Source: Methylobacterium sp. DB0501
GTDB taxonomy: Bacteria > Pseudomonadota > Alphaproteobacteria > Rhizobiales > Beijerinckiaceae
DNA length: 64,000 nucleotides
NCBI RefSeq assembly: GCF_011043735.1
Contig: NZ_JAAKGV010000015.1
Coordinates: 1-64,000, forward strand
Direction of reading: 5' to 3'
The notes under the pieces were generated by a model, which was given only the letters and a program-made list of their open reading frames with translations, ran no database searches and was not told the DNA's origin. Position 1 is the stretch's first letter; the number at the start of each line of letters is the position of its first letter. A program made the position numbers and the translations under genes. Below are positions 23,550 through 31,899 of the stretch, piece by piece.

Positions 23550-24551
23550 ATGTCGTTGAAGCGCAAGCCGCTCGTGGTGGTTACCCGGCGCCTGCCGGAC
23601 GTCGTGGAGACGCGGATGCGCGAGTTGTTCGACGCGCGCCTCAACCACGAGGACACGCCGCTCTCCGGCGGCGCCCTGGCGCAGGCCCTGCAGGAGGCCG
23701 ACGTGCTGGTGCCGACCGTCACGGACGAGATCGACGCCTCGCTCCTCGCCCAGGCCGGGCCGAACCTGCGCCTGATCGCCAATTTCGGCAACGGCGTCGA
23801 CCATATCGACGTCGGGGTGGCGCTCCAGCGCGGCATCACGGTCACCAACACGCCGGGGGTGCTGACCGAGGACACCGCCGACATGACCATGGCGCTGATC
23901 CTCTCGGTGGCGCGCCGGGTCACCGAGGGCGCCCGGATCATCCCGGACGACGCCTGGAGCGGCGGCTGGTCGCCGACCTGGATGCTCGGCCGCCGCATCA
24001 CCGGCAAGCGCCTCGGCATCGTCGGCATGGGCCGCATCGGCCAGGCGCTCGCCCGCCGTGCCAAGGCCTTCGGCCTGTCGATCCACTACCACAACCGCCG
24101 CCGGGTCGGCGCCCGGATCGAGAGCGACCTCGAGGCGACCTACTGGGAATCCCTCGACCAGATGCTGGCGCGGGTCGACATCGTGTCGGTCAACTGCCCG
24201 CACACGCCCGCCACCTACCACCTGCTCTCGGCCCGGCGCCTGAAGCTGCTGAAGCCCGAGGCCGTCGTGGTCAACACCGCCCGCGGCGAGGTGATCGACG
24301 AGACCGCGCTCGCCCGGCTGATCGAGGTCGGCGACATCGCCGGCGCCGGGCTCGACGTGTTCGAGCAGGAGCCGGCGGTGAGCCCGCGCCTCGTCAAGCT
24401 CGCCCGGGCCGGCAAGGTCGTGCTGCTGCCGCATATGGGCTCGGCCACTCACGAGAGCCGCGTCGACATGGGCGAGAAGGTCATCATCAACATCAAGACC
24501 TTCCTCGACGGCCACCGGCCGCCGGACCGGATCCTGCCCAGCATGCTGTAA
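23550..24551 (+). CDS. D-isomer 2-hydroxyacid dehydrogenase (glyoxylate reductase type)
   Basis: The 333-residue NAD(P)H-dependent enzyme reduces glyoxylate or hydroxypyruvate, or oxidises the matching D-2-hydroxy acid. The nucleotide motif is GMGRIG (159-164). The catalytic Arg245 (NTARGEVIDE), Glu274 (FEQEP) and His295 (LLPHMGSAT) are all present. ANFGNGVDHID and the WSPTWMLGRRITGK insert point to the GyaR-like branch. GGGAGGGG precedes the ATG. The gene stands alone and is followed by an imperfect bidirectional hairpin at 24591-24640. A role in glyoxylate or serine-cycle carbon handling is possible but not shown here. Confidence 0.88.
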   Translation: MSLKRKPLVVVTRRLPDVVETRMRELFDARLNHEDTPLSGGALAQALQEADVLVPTVTDEIDASLLAQAGPNLRLIANFGNGVDHIDVGVALQRGITVTNTPGVLTEDTADMTMALILSVARRVTEGARIIPDDAWSGGWSPTWMLGRRITGKRLGIVGMGRIGQALARRAKAFGLSIHYHNRRRVGARIESDLEATYWESLDQMLARVDIVSVNCPHTPATYHLLSARRLKLLKPEAVVVNTARGEVIDETALARLIEVGDIAGAGLDVFEQEPAVSPRLVKLARAGKVVLLPHMGSATHESRVDMGEKVIINIKTFLDGHRPPDRILPSML

Positions 24552-24590
24552 GGGCAGGGGTGCGGCGGGTCGCATAGCGGACCGCGCCAC

Positions 24591-24640
24591 CCCTCTGTGT
24601 CTCCCGGGGCCGCGCACGGAACCCGGGACGACACAGAGGG
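24591..24640. terminator. Bidirectional hairpin between convergent genes, with family 3 repeat
   Basis: CCCTCTGTGT (24591-24600) pairs perfectly with ACACAGAGGG (24631-24640). Inside it, CCCGGG at 24603 pairs with CCCGGG at 24622. The inner part (24603-24629) is a copy of the short GC-rich repeat seen at 2124, 34446 and 41313. It separates the convergent dehydrogenase and OsmC genes. Confidence 0.6.
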
Positions 24641-24697
24641 TAGGACGGCCATCGAGGTTGCGCCCGGCGGCGGGCCGGGCACACCCCATCCTCCGCC

Positions 24698-25123
24698 TCA
24701 GCCCTGCAGCGTCGCCTTCAGGCTGATCTTGGCGTTCAGCACCTTCGAGACGGGGCAGTTCTTCTCGGCGATGCCGGCGAGCTCGTCGAACTTCGCCTGG
24801 TCGATACCCGGGATCTTCGCCGTCAGGGTCAGGGCCGACGCCGTGATGGTGAAGCCGTCGCCGTCCTTCTCCAGGCTCACCACCGCCTCGGTGCGCAGCT
24901 CGTCGGCGGTGAAGCCGGCGCCCTGAAGCTGGAAGGCCAGCGCCATGGTGAAGCAGCCGGCATGCGCGGCCGCGATCAGCTCCTCGGGGTTGGTGCCCGG
25001 CTCGTTCTCGAAGCGGGTGTTGAAGCCGTAGGGGTTGCTCGACAGCACGCCCGACTGAGTGGTCAGCTGGCCCTTGCCGTCCTTGCCGCTGCCCTGCCAA
25101 ACGGCGTTCGCCTTGCGGTTCAT
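24698..25123 (-). CDS. osmC: OsmC family peroxiredoxin
   Basis: The 141-residue thiol peroxidase detoxifies organic hydroperoxides. The two redox cysteines are present: C57 in HAAHAGCFTM-type context (AAAHAGCFTMALAF) and C123 in KNCPVSKVL. NPEELIAAAHAGC is the family signature. The N-terminal GSGKDGKGQLTTQSGVLSSN distinguishes the OsmC branch from Ohr. The start follows GGGAGACGAGC on the minus strand. It stands alone, convergent with the hydroxyacid dehydrogenase gene. The general stress response is a common regulator of this family, but I see no clear promoter match. Confidence 0.9.
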   Translation of the reverse strand: MNRKANAVWQGSGKDGKGQLTTQSGVLSSNPYGFNTRFENEPGTNPEELIAAAHAGCFTMALAFQLQGAGFTADELRTEAVVSLEKDGDGFTITASALTLTAKIPGIDQAKFDELAGIAEKNCPVSKVLNAKISLKATLQG

Positions 25124-25224
25124 GCTCGTCTCCCGTGGAAAACCGGCCGGGACCGGCCCGGCCGCGCGCTCGGCGCCGCCATGGCGCCCGCTCGTCGCCA
25201 CAGGTAGGTCACGCGGCGGCAAGG

Positions 25225-25755
25225 TCACGCACCGAAACGATCGTCCTCGGTCTCCGCATCGATGACCCGGCGGGCGAGGGTCAGCGAGAACCCCGCCCGC
25301 GCCATCGCGGCGAGGTCGCGCTCGCGGGCCGCCGCCCGGGCGCCCGGCTGGCGGAACGGCCCGAGGCGACGGCGCCTGGCGTAAGCCTGGGCGGCGGCGT
25401 CCTCGCCGCCCGCATCCTCCTCGGCGAGCGCCGCCCCGACGGTGTCGCGGTCGACCCCCTTGGCGGCGAGCTTGGCGCCGATCGCCCGGGCCGAGCCGCC
25501 GCGGCGGCGCAGCGAGCGGACCTTGGCCGCCGCGAAGGCGGCGTCGTCGACCAGGCCGGCGCCGAGCGCCCGGGCGATCACCGCCTCGACCATCTCCGAA
25601 AAATCCTCCGGCGCCTCGCCGCGCAGGCGGCAGCGGGTCTCGACCCGGCGCCTGAGCACCCGGCGCAGCATCTCGGCCGAGGCACCGTAGCGCTCCAGGT
25701 AGTAGAGCGCGGCGCGTTCGAGGTAGGCCGGGGTGATCGGCCGCGCCGCCCTCAA
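25225..25755 (-). CDS. recX: RecX-family regulator of RecA
   Basis: The protein of about 176 residues is built from three-helix repeats: ITPAYLERAALYYLERYGAS, MVEAVIARALGAGLVDDAAFAAAKV and RRGGSARAIGAKLAAKGVD. This is the RecX pattern; RecX binds the RecA filament and limits recombination. No recA is in the window. The start is unsure. There is no ATG in frame; TTG at 25755 leaves 87 bp to the divergent gene and places the first conserved helix near the N-terminus. A GTG at 25860 would overlap the divergent start. The very high Arg/Ala content is in line with its neighbours. Confidence 0.75.
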   Translation of the reverse strand: MRAARPITPAYLERAALYYLERYGASAEMLRRVLRRRVETRCRLRGEAPEDFSEMVEAVIARALGAGLVDDAAFAAAKVRSLRRRGGSARAIGAKLAAKGVDRDTVGAALAEEDAGGEDAAAQAYARRRRLGPFRQPGARAAARERDLAAMARAGFSLTLARRVIDAETEDDRFGA

Positions 25756-25842
25756 ACCGCCATCGCGGCCGGGTTCATCGGTCCCCTCCGGGAGCGTCGC
25801 CGTCCCGGCAGGGGCGTCCGCCCCGGGCCCATGCGAGGGGTG

Positions 25843-27264
25843 ATGCCGGCGTTTCTCCACAAGCGTGAATCCTTCTTCCTCCTGGTGGCCCTCGCCCTCG
25901 GGGCGGTGGCCGGTGCCGTGCTCTACCTGTCGCAGCCGACGACCCTGCGGGTCGCGGTCGGCCCGCGGGACCGGGTGGAATCCCACCTGATCCAGGCCTA
26001 TGCCGACGCGCTCGCCCGCGCCCGCGAGGATATACGCCTCACGGTCGTGCACTACGACGACGTGCGCGACAGCGCCGCGGCCCTGCAGGCCGGCCGCGTC
26101 GACCTCGCGGTGGTGCGGCCCGACGTGCGTCTCCCCGAGAACGGGCTGACCCTGGCGGTCCTGCACGACGAGGCGCTGGTGGTCGCCGCGCCCCCGGATT
26201 CGGGCATCCAGGCCTTTTCCGACCTCGCCGGCAAGCGGCTCGGCCTCGTCGCCCATCACGGCGCCGACCAACCGCTGGTCGCGAGCCTGCTCGCCTATTA
26301 CGCCCTGACCCCGGCGCCAGCCGGCGCCGCGCCGGCCCCGGCCGATCCCGGCGGCGCGCTGCCCGCCGCCGCCGGCAGCGTCGCCCTGGTGCCGATGCGG
26401 GCCTCCGAGGTGGCGGCGGCCTTGGCCGAGCACCGGATCGACGCCGCCGCCGTGATCGCCGCCCCCTCCGACAAGTCCGCCGCCCGGGTGGTGCAGGCGG
26501 TGGAGGCCGCCTCGCCCGGCCACGGCGCGACGATCGTGGCGATTCCCGACGGCGAGGCGATCGTCCAGCGCCTGCCCGAGTTGCAGGCCGTCACCATCGC
26601 GGCCGGCACCTTCGGCGGGCGCCCGAAGCGGCCGGACGAGGACGTGAAGACGGTCGGCGCGTCCTACCGGCTGATGGCCCGCGCGTCGTTGGGCCGCGAG
26701 ACCGCCGCCAGCGTCACGCAGCACCTGTTCGAGCTGCGCTCGCGCCTTGCCGCGATGACCCCGACCGCCAACCTGATGAAGGCGCCCGATTTCGACAGCG
26801 CCGCCGAGGCGACGAGCGCCCGCCTGCCGATCCATCCCGGCGCGGTCGACTATTACGAACGCGAGCAGCAGACCTTCCTGCAGCGCTACGAGGACTGGGT
26901 CTACCTGGTGGCGTTCTTCGGCGGCGGCCTCGGCTCGGCGGTGGCCTGGCTCGGCCAGCGCCTCGCCCGCGAGCAGCGCGCCCGCATCGACGCCGTGCTC
27001 GACCGGCTGCTCGCCATCCTGATCGAGGCGCGGGGCACCCAGGACCCGGCCGCCCTCGAGGCCCTGGCAGTGGAGATCGACGGCCTCGTCATCGACGTCG
27101 TGCGCCATGCCCGCGCCCACGACACCGATGTCCGCACGATGAGCGCGCTGATCCTGGCGGTCGATGCCGCCCGCGCGGCGGTGGCGGATTGCCGGCGGGA
27201 CGGGGTGCCGGTGCGGGAGCGGGCGGGGCGGGTGCTGTCGTTGCAACCGGTGAGCGGAGCCTGA
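25843..27264 (+). CDS. Membrane-anchored TAXI family solute-binding protein
   Basis: In this 473-residue protein, an N-terminal membrane helix (about 9-28) is followed by a TAXI/TRAP-type binding domain (about 30-360; TLRVAVGPRD, YDDVRDSAAALQAGRVDLAVV, FSDLAGKRLGLVAHHG). A second membrane helix follows (DWVYLVAFFGGGLGSAVAW, about 350-370). The C-terminal tail of about 100 residues is helical and probably cytoplasmic. Ordinary TAXI receptors are free periplasmic proteins encoded beside a DctQM-type permease; none is here. This architecture suggests sensing or scaffolding rather than, or in addition to, delivery to a TRAP transporter. GAGGGG precedes the chosen ATG; an upstream ATG at 25831 is less likely. 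Confidence 0.82.
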   Translation: MPAFLHKRESFFLLVALALGAVAGAVLYLSQPTTLRVAVGPRDRVESHLIQAYADALARAREDIRLTVVHYDDVRDSAAALQAGRVDLAVVRPDVRLPENGLTLAVLHDEALVVAAPPDSGIQAFSDLAGKRLGLVAHHGADQPLVASLLAYYALTPAPAGAAPAPADPGGALPAAAGSVALVPMRASEVAAALAEHRIDAAAVIAAPSDKSAARVVQAVEAASPGHGATIVAIPDGEAIVQRLPELQAVTIAAGTFGGRPKRPDEDVKTVGASYRLMARASLGRETAASVTQHLFELRSRLAAMTPTANLMKAPDFDSAAEATSARLPIHPGAVDYYEREQQTFLQRYEDWVYLVAFFGGGLGSAVAWLGQRLAREQRARIDAVLDRLLAILIEARGTQDPAALEALAVEIDGLVIDVVRHARAHDTDVRTMSALILAVDAARAAVADCRRDGVPVRERAGRVLSLQPVSGA

Positions 27265-27353
27265 CCTTCGAAAGGCTGCCGAAGGGTCCTCAGGCGGCCC
27301 CCCGGCTGGTCTTGGGCGAGTCAGGTTCGAGACGCCGGCTCCGGCGCCGGCTC

Positions 27354-28580
27354 TCACGTGATGAGGTGGTCCCGCCGCCGCAGCGCCGGGAACAGCCGGC
27401 CCCACAGGGCCGCCACCGCCAGCGTCGCCACGCCGCCCACCACCACCGCCGGCACCGCCCCGATGAAAGCGGCGAGCGTGCCGGATTCGAACTCGCCGAG
27501 CTCGTTCGAGGCGCCGATGAACACGGTGTTGACCGCCGCGACCCGGCCGCGCATCGCGTCCGGGGTCTCGCCCTGGACGAGGCTCTGGCGGACATAGACG
27601 CTGACCATGTCGGCCGCACCCGTGACGAACAGGCAGGCCATCGACAGCGGCAGCGACGTCGAGAGGCCGAACCCCACCGTAGCGAGGCCGAACACCCCGA
27701 CGGCGATCAGGAGCCGCGGCCCGACCCCGCGGGTGAGGGGGCGCTGGGCGAGAAAGATCGCGGTCGCGACCGAGCCGAGGGCCGGCATGCTGCGCAGGAG
27801 CCCGAGGCCGAGGGGGCCGACGAACAGCACCTCCTGGGCGAAGATGGGTAGCAAAGCGGTGGCGCCGCCGAGCAGCACCGCCACGAGGTCGAGGGTGATG
27901 GCACCGAGAACCACCGGCTGCGAGCGGATATAGGTGAGGCCGGCGAGCAGGGTGCTCCAGGTCACCGCCGGCCGGGTCGTGACGGCGGAAGGCCGCGGCC
28001 GGATGCCGATGATGCTGATCGCCGCGAGCCCGAAGCAGGCGGCCGCGAGACCGAACACCACCGCCGGCCCCAATGCGTAGAGCAGGCCGCCGAAGGCCGG
28101 GCCGGTGACGGACGCGCTCTGCCACAGGGAGGAGTTGAGCGCGATGGCGCTGCCGAACTGCTCGCGCGGCACCAGGGTCGGCAGCAGCGCCTGGCTCGCC
28201 GGGTTGGCGAAGGCGCGGGCGGTGCCGACGAGCACCATCAGGGCGTAGACCGGCCAGACCGGCGCGGCATGGGAGGCGGCGAGCCCCATCAGGCCGAGGC
28301 CGGCGAGCGCCAGGAGCCCGTAGGCGAGCGCCGCGATCCGGCGCCGGTCGTAGGTGTCGGCGACGTGGCCGGTAACCAGCGCCCCGAGCATCGCCGGCGC
28401 GAAGCTCGCCAGCCCGACGAGGCCGAGCGCCAGGGCGCTGCGGGTGAGGTCGTAGACGAACCAGCCCACCGCCACCGCCTGCATCTGGTAGGCGAGGCCG
28501 GTGAGGAAGCGGGCGCCGCCGAACAGCCGGAAGTCGCGGTTGCGAAAGAGCGTCCAGCCGGACGGGGCAGGGGAGAGCAT
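27354..28580 (-). CDS. MFS transporter, DHA3/enterobactin exporter-like
   Basis: The 408-residue permease has about eleven to twelve helices and belongs to the MFS_3-type group. SGWTLFRNRDFRLFGGARFLTGLAYQMQ at the start, GHVADTYDRRRI in the 2-3 loop and GETPDAMRGRVAAVN in the second half are characteristic. Relatives export siderophores, macrolides or other small molecules. No biosynthetic partner is adjacent, so the substrate is unknown. GGGAGAG lies just beyond the chosen start on the minus strand. It lies 93 bp downstream of the kpsE stop and could be co-transcribed with kpsT-kpsE, though the gap makes this doubtful. Confidence 0.85.
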   Translation of the reverse strand: MLSPAPSGWTLFRNRDFRLFGGARFLTGLAYQMQAVAVGWFVYDLTRSALALGLVGLASFAPAMLGALVTGHVADTYDRRRIAALAYGLLALAGLGLMGLAASHAAPVWPVYALMVLVGTARAFANPASQALLPTLVPREQFGSAIALNSSLWQSASVTGPAFGGLLYALGPAVVFGLAAACFGLAAISIIGIRPRPSAVTTRPAVTWSTLLAGLTYIRSQPVVLGAITLDLVAVLLGGATALLPIFAQEVLFVGPLGLGLLRSMPALGSVATAIFLAQRPLTRGVGPRLLIAVGVFGLATVGFGLSTSLPLSMACLFVTGAADMVSVYVRQSLVQGETPDAMRGRVAAVNTVFIGASNELGEFESGTLAAFIGAVPAVVVGGVATLAVAALWGRLFPALRRRDHLIT

Positions 28581-28673
28581 GGTCGGTCCGTGCCCCGCCG
28601 GACCGGTGCGGCGGGATGCTGGGAAAAGGGGCCCGCCGGGCGGCGGAGGCAACGAGGGTCGGGCCGTCGCCCG

Positions 28674-29915
28674 TTAGGCGAGAGCCTTGCGGATCAGCAC
28701 CGAGAGGCCGAAGGCCAGGGCCGAGACGGCGATCGAGATGGCGATGAAGAGCATGCGCCGCGGCTGCTGCGCCGATTCCGCCCGCACCGGCTCGACGATC
28801 ATGCTGAAGAACTCGATCTGCCGGTCGGCGATCATCCGCGAGCGTTCCCGCGCGGCGATGGTCGCGGCGTAGTATTTCTCGGCTGTCTTGCGCTCGGCGT
28901 CGAGCTCCTCGAACTTAGTGAGCGTGGCCGAGAGGACGCGGCGCTGCTCCGGATCCTGGTTGGCTGATTCGCGCTCGATGCGGCTGATCGTGTCGTCGAG
29001 CTGCGCGATCTGCGCCTTCAGGTCCTGGATGCTGCGGCTGTCGTCGCGCAGGTCGCGCTGGAGCAGGCTGAGCTTGACTGCGAGGCCGATCCGCTGGGTG
29101 CGGATCTCGGCGATCATCTTCAGGTTGGCGTCGTTGGACTTCTGGGCGTCGAGCACGCCGTCGCGGTTGCGCAGGTCGCGCACCGCGAGGTGCAGCTTGG
29201 TCAGCCGCGCCTCGGCGCGCTTCATCTCGCGCTCGCTCTCGGCCAGGGCGTCGGTGCGGGCGCGCTCGGTGAGCTGGTTGACCAGCCGCTCGCTCTCGGC
29301 CAGCACCGCCCGGCTCAGCTTCACCGAATCGTCCGGGTCGAAGGCGTTGACCGCGATCTCGATCAGGCCTGACGATTCGACGCTGACCTTGACCCGGTCG
29401 CCCCAGTAGCGGACCAGCTTCTCGATCGGCTTCTCGGGATCGAACCGGGAATAATGGTCGATGTCGTCGCGCGAGAACATCTGGCGCAGCGGCAGCGTGC
29501 GCTCCAGCGTCTCGATCATCGTGCGGCTCTTGATGTACTCGCCGACGATCATCGAATCCTGGGCGATCATCTGGGCCGGGATGCTCGCGGTGGTGCCGAC
29601 CGAATCGGGCGTCGCCTTCTCGGCCCCGCCGATCGCCGGCCGCAGGGCGAACCGCGCCTCGGTCACGTAGCGGTCCGAGAGGTACAGGCCGAAGAAGAGG
29701 GTGCTGCCGACCGCCGGGAGCACGAACAGGAACAGGAACAGGAGCGGCGTGACGATGTCCCGGCGGCGATGCGCCCGGATCGTCCGGATGGTGCTCTTGT
29801 TCGGGTTCGAGAAGCGCGAGACCCGCGCCGCCTGCCGCAGGGCCTCGCCGATCATCCGGGAGCGGTCGGCGGGGCTGAGCGCCTTGCCTTCCGGATTGCG
29901 GGCGTCGATCGTCAT
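28674..29915 (-). CDS. kpsE: Capsule polysaccharide export inner-membrane protein (KpsE/CtrB type)
   Basis: The 413-residue polysaccharide co-polymerase has a cytoplasmic N-terminus (1-55), a first membrane helix (DIVTPLLFLFLFVLPAVGST, 54-73) and a large periplasmic part. The periplasmic part has a long coiled coil (about 210-345, LSRAVLAESERLVNQLTERA and following). A second helix lies at about 390-410 (MLFIAISIAVSALAFGLSVL). It works with an ABC-2 exporter to carry capsule or O-polysaccharide across the periplasm. It follows kpsT by 106 bp on the same strand. The permease (KpsM) and the outer-membrane channel (KpsD) are not in the window. Confidence 0.88.
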   Translation of the reverse strand: MTIDARNPEGKALSPADRSRMIGEALRQAARVSRFSNPNKSTIRTIRAHRRRDIVTPLLFLFLFVLPAVGSTLFFGLYLSDRYVTEARFALRPAIGGAEKATPDSVGTTASIPAQMIAQDSMIVGEYIKSRTMIETLERTLPLRQMFSRDDIDHYSRFDPEKPIEKLVRYWGDRVKVSVESSGLIEIAVNAFDPDDSVKLSRAVLAESERLVNQLTERARTDALAESEREMKRAEARLTKLHLAVRDLRNRDGVLDAQKSNDANLKMIAEIRTQRIGLAVKLSLLQRDLRDDSRSIQDLKAQIAQLDDTISRIERESANQDPEQRRVLSATLTKFEELDAERKTAEKYYAATIAARERSRMIADRQIEFFSMIVEPVRAESAQQPRRMLFIAISIAVSALAFGLSVLIRKALA

Positions 29916-30021
29916 GACGGGAGATTCCGGCTGCGGGCGGGGCCGGGGCGCCAGGGGCGCCGGCCGGCGGGGAGGACGGGAGAACCGAGGGCGGAGACGG
30001 CGAAGCGGGTCGGCGCGGCGC

Positions 30022-30675
30022 TCACTGGTTGAGGCGCTGGTACACTTCGATCGCGTCGTTGACGTCCGGATAGATCACCGCGCGGCCGTTCGCCAGCACG
30101 ATCCCCTGCTGGGCGTAGTCCCGGATCGTCTCCATCGAGTGCGAGCACATGATGATGTCGGCATTCTGCCGCCGCTTGCTCCACACCTCCTCGCAGCGCT
30201 TCGCGAAGCGCGCGTCGCCGACGCCGGTGATCTCGTCGACGATGTAGCAGTCGAACGGGATCGCCATGCTCATGCCGAAGGCGAGCCGGGCGCCCATGCC
30301 GGACGAGTAGTTGCGGATCGGCACGTTGATGTAGTCGCCGAGCTCCGCGAAATCCTCCACGAAGGCCAGCACCCGGCGCGGATCCTCGCCGTGGATGCGG
30401 GCGACGAAGATCACGTTCTCCCGGCCCGTCATCAGCGGATGGAAGCCGCCCGCGAAGCCGAGGGGCCAGGAGATCCGGGTGGTGCGGATCACGCGGCCCT
30501 TCGTCGGCATCTCGCAGCCGGCCAGGAGCCGCAGCGTGGTCGACTTGCCGGCGCCGTTGATCCCGAGGATGCCGTAGCTCACCCCGGGCTTCAGGGTCAT
30601 CGACGCCTGATCGAGGATGGTGCGACGGTATCCGTCCGTCTTGTAGATCTTGGTGACGTTGTCGAGGCGGATCAT
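30022..30675 (-). CDS. kpsT: Capsule polysaccharide ABC transporter ATPase (KpsT type)
   Basis: The 217-residue nucleotide-binding subunit belongs to the polysaccharide ABC-2 exporters. Walker A is GINGAGKST (38-46), the signature is SSGMGARL (124-131) and Walker B is CYIVDEI (143-149), with the H-loop in MCSHSMETI. ISWPLGFAGGFHPLMTGREN is typical of the KpsT/CtrD subfamily. It energises export of a capsule or similar glycan and pairs with kpsE downstream. The usual order kpsM-kpsT is broken because no permease gene precedes it: 343 bp of intergenic DNA and the divergent efe operon lie upstream. Confidence 0.92.
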   Translation of the reverse strand: MIRLDNVTKIYKTDGYRRTILDQASMTLKPGVSYGILGINGAGKSTTLRLLAGCEMPTKGRVIRTTRISWPLGFAGGFHPLMTGRENVIFVARIHGEDPRRVLAFVEDFAELGDYINVPIRNYSSGMGARLAFGMSMAIPFDCYIVDEITGVGDARFAKRCEEVWSKRRQNADIIMCSHSMETIRDYAQQGIVLANGRAVIYPDVNDAIEVYQRLNQ

Positions 30676-31018
30676 CGGCGGGAAAGCACGCTCGAAGGGG
30701 GTGCGTCCGCCGTCCGGGCGGGCGACGGGCGGGCCGGAAGGCCAGTCCGATCATGCGCCGAGCCGGCATCCGCACGGTTAACGAGGCCGGCCGCGGCGGC
30801 CGGCAGGCTCTCCCGTAGGCGGAAAAAGCGGCGAATCTGAGAAGCCTGCCGGTCCGGGACCGGCCGCGCGCACCGCCACGACGGCGCCCATCCACCAGAT
30901 TAGATTTATTATAAATTCAACGATACACCGATGAGAAACACCGTTTACACCCAAGACACAAAATCATCGTCGTCTTTGATTTCGCAAGATTTTGAGTTAG
31001 AGAGCGGCTTCTTCCACC
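30676..31018. other. Divergent promoter region between kpsT and efeU
   Basis: The 343 bp contain an unusually AT-rich island at about 30898-31000, the likely promoter and operator region of the efe operon, with a palindrome at 30904. The kpsT-proximal half is GC-rich and featureless. Confidence 0.6.
30904..30916. promoter_or_regulatory. AT-rich palindrome upstream of efeUOB
   Basis: ATTTAT-T-ATAAAT is a perfect 13-bp palindrome about 100 bp before the efeU start, in an AT-rich island inside very GC-rich DNA. It may be an operator for an iron regulator such as Irr, RirA or Fur/Mur. It does not clearly match a published consensus I can recall. Confidence 0.4.
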
Positions 31019-31876
31019 ATGCCCGGAAAGACGCCCGTGCTGATTGCGTTCCTCATCATGCTGCGCGAGGGGATCGAGGCGGCCCTGATCGTCGGCATCA
31101 TCGCCGGCTACCTGGTCCAGACCGGGCGGCGGGCCTGGATGCCGGCGGTCTGGGGCGGCGTGGTGCTGGCGGCCATCCTCTGCCTGGCGCTGGGCCTCGG
31201 GCTCCAGGCGATCGGGGCCGAATTTCCGCAGAAGCAGCAAGAGCTGGCCGAGGGCGTGATCGCGCTGCTCGCCGCCTTCATGCTGTGCACGATGGTGTTC
31301 TGGATGCGCAAGGCCGCCCGCTCGGTGCGGGCCGAGCTGCACGGCGCCATCGACCACGCCCTCGGCCGCGGCGGCAAGGGCAGGGGCGGGTTCGCGCTCG
31401 CCGTGATGGCCTTCCTGGCGGTCGGCCGCGAGGGGCTCGAATCGGTGTTCTTCCTCCTCGCCACGGTACAGCAGGATGTCGGCTGGGGCGTTCCGATCGG
31501 GGCGGTGCTCGGCATCGCGCTCTCGGTCGTGATCGGCATCGCGCTCGCCAAGGGCGCGGTCCGCATCGACCTGCGCCGCTTCTTCCGCTGGACCGGGGTG
31601 TTCATCCTGTTCGTGACCGCCGGCCTCCTCGCCGGCGCGCTCAAGGCCTTCCACGAGGCGGGCCTCTGGAACCACCTCCAGGCCACCGCCTTCGACCTCG
31701 GCCCCATCCTGCCCGCCGACACGGTGCTCGGCACGCTGCTGACCGGCATCTTCGGCTACCAGGAGGCGCCGGCCTGGGGCGAGGTGCTGGTCTATCTCGG
31801 CTTCCTGGTCCCGGCCCTGTGGGCCTTCCTCGCCGGCGCCCGGCCGGTCCCCGCCACGCAGCCGCGTCACGCCTGA
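31019..31876 (+). CDS. efeU: Iron permease EfeU (FTR1 family)
   Basis: The 285-residue membrane protein has seven predicted helices and the two REXXE iron-relay motifs of the Ftr1/OFeT family: REGIE at 16-20 and REGLE at 137-141. It moves iron across the inner membrane after extracytoplasmic handling by EfeO and EfeB. It is first of the efeUOB operon, followed by efeO after 23 bp. Length is normal. The AT-rich upstream region suggests iron-dependent control. Confidence 0.93.
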   Translation: MPGKTPVLIAFLIMLREGIEAALIVGIIAGYLVQTGRRAWMPAVWGGVVLAAILCLALGLGLQAIGAEFPQKQQELAEGVIALLAAFMLCTMVFWMRKAARSVRAELHGAIDHALGRGGKGRGGFALAVMAFLAVGREGLESVFFLLATVQQDVGWGVPIGAVLGIALSVVIGIALAKGAVRIDLRRFFRWTGVFILFVTAGLLAGALKAFHEAGLWNHLQATAFDLGPILPADTVLGTLLTGIFGYQEAPAWGEVLVYLGFLVPALWAFLAGARPVPATQPRHA

Positions 31877-31899
31877 TCACGCCGCAAGGACCGTCCTCG

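Noticed and set aside
25756..25860. GTG start for recX at 25860
   Set aside because: It would place the recX start inside the coding sequence of the divergent TAXI gene and add about 35 low-complexity residues.
25225..28125. A 966-codon minus-strand frame spanning recX, the TAXI gene and part of the MFS gene
   Set aside because: Only its last 176 codons resemble a protein (RecX). The rest is antisense to two well-supported genes.
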